DNA of 64,000 nt from Enoplolaimus lenunculus (taxonomy: Eukaryota; Nematoda; Enoplea; Enoplida; Thoracostomopsidae): the NCBI GenBank assembly GCA_030248215.1, contig JASANG010003973.1, forward strand, positions 1 to 64,000, given 5' to 3'. Position numbers and translations under genes: made by a program. How positions within the stretch are numbered: position 1 is the first letter of the stretch; each line of letters starts with the position of its first letter. The notes beneath the pieces were generated by a model. That model saw nothing but the letters and a program-made list of their open reading frames with translations, was not told where the DNA came from and did no database searches. Below are positions 63,104 through 64,000 of the stretch, one piece after another.

Positions 63104-63389
63104 CTAGCATGCCATTACAACCAGCCAAGTCAGTGGGCCCACATGAAGCCTGGCGGATGTTTGGAAATGACTAATTGACATAAAACACTAAATTTTGGTT
63201 TGTGTATGCTTATTCACGATAATAAAAGACCGGTGTTCAAATACGTTCGTGCGCTTATATTGTATTAATTAAAATGAGTAGCACATGCAGTGAACGTTTA
63301 CACATTACTCTACTAAACAACATTGCCATACGAACTTAGTAAAACACTAGCTTATAAACTATTCTGATAGCATCTACCAAAGTTTTTAA
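63104..63389. other. Right flank of the Polinton fossil
   Basis: About 290 bases with no frame and no match to the left flank in inverse orientation. The Polinton terminus should be here or beyond the window, but I cannot see it. Confidence 0.4.
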
Positions 63390-63512
63390 TATAGATAAGA
63401 AAAAAGCGTATGCCTAAGCCTAAGCCTAAGCACAAAATGTCTAGAATGTAATCCTTGTCTTTTACAGACCCCCCAGAAACCGGGACGACACTAAAAGTGA
63501 TATGGGCCGAAG
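63390..63512. mobile_element. Short GGCC-ATGTTACTTT family element, right half
   Basis: GCCTAAGCCTAAGCCTAAGC is followed by ATGTCTAGAATGTAATC, TTTTACAGACCCCCCAGAAA and GACACTAAAAGTGATATGGG with CC. The order matches the right half of 33,158-33,335. The left end is not clear. Confidence 0.6.
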
Positions 63513-64000
63513 TAATTATCCACTCTTGATGATACGAACCATTGTCAAGATTTTTGAAAGTGATGTTTAACTTTACCATATTGATTTTGAATGAAAACGT
63601 AGGTAATATTTCCGTCCACCCAATCATATGATTATAACTTAAATAAATTTTTGGTCCCATCATAAACCTGAACCCATGATGAAATATATGTCTTTATTTC
63701 AGTCACAAATCGCTTGAGTGGGTGGTGTATATGATTGAACATCCGTTTCAGGTGAAAATCGGCGTTCGTTTTAAACGGGAACTTAATTTTGCTTGCATTT
63801 CGTTGCAAATCGTTTAAAAATAACTCAGTTTTTTTTCAGTATGGATATGCAGTAATTGTTCGATTTAATAAGTAAAAATGACAAAATTAATCTGGTATCT
63901 TTAAAATTTTTGGCGCACACGCTATTTTGAATTTTAAAAACTGTTGCATACTTCAATTGTATTACGGACTGATATTAAGCTTCTTTAAGCTCAAAAACTT
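63513..64000. other. Window end: nothing recognised
   Basis: About 490 bases of AT-rich DNA without a gene or a known repeat end. Confidence 0.4.

Noticed and set aside
47576-64000. Terminal inverted repeats of the Polinton
   Set aside because: Comparing 47.6-49.4 kb with the complement of 63.1-64.0 kb by eye showed no match.

Overview
The window is eukaryotic nuclear DNA, AT-rich and dense in introns and transposons. It suggests an invertebrate animal. Two conserved metazoan genes are read off the plus strand through canonical GT-AG exons. A tunicate or other marine invertebrate would fit, but nothing here proves a species. Both main genes have a pyrimidine-rich tract ending in AG just upstream of the ATG, which would suit a 5'-UTR intron or spliced-leader addition.

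Layout. 1-2.4 kb: a 1.65-kb near-perfect foldback, then a strange block almost without T on the plus strand. 3.38-33.68 kb: a complete tankyrase gene in 30 inferred exons (3786 nt, an in-frame total, 1261 aa). It has five ankyrin-repeat clusters, a Ser/Thr/Asn-rich linker, a SAM domain and a PARP catalytic domain. A collagen-like gene lies on the opposite strand inside its largest intron (22.1-23.95 kb). The introns also hold a LINE fragment, many short hAT-like elements and a 1.3-kb tandem-repeat element. 33.8-38.7 kb: an almost identical 2,445-bp tandem duplication. 40.06-46.55 kb: a complete BCCIP gene (7 exons, 312 aa). 46.8-49.3 kb: short transposons and AT-rich DNA. 49.3-63.1 kb: a fossil Polinton/adintovirus-like element with DNA polymerase B, packaging ATPase, capsid and YqaJ-type nuclease remnants. 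It also carries several small genes that are still open, including a NADAR-family ADP-ribose glycosidase. A short TIR element has inserted into it.

The most distinctive signal is a set of short elements (families A-F) with CAGGG-type ends. Their terminal motif is iterated (CCGGTTCCGG, CCGATTCCGATT, CCTCCGGCTCCGG or GTCTCGGTCTCGG), and in each copy both ends carry the same version. Three copies have perfect 8-bp target duplications and a fourth has 7 of 8, which points to hAT transposition. Two other MITE families are present. One has TAA target duplications (PIF/Harbinger-like). The other has GGCCCATGT ends and GCTTAGGCTTAGG arrays.

Tankyrase (makes poly-ADP-ribose) and the viral NADAR gene (a family that removes ADP-ribose from guanine) lie 18 kb apart. 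The second came with the mobile element, so a functional link is only a thought.
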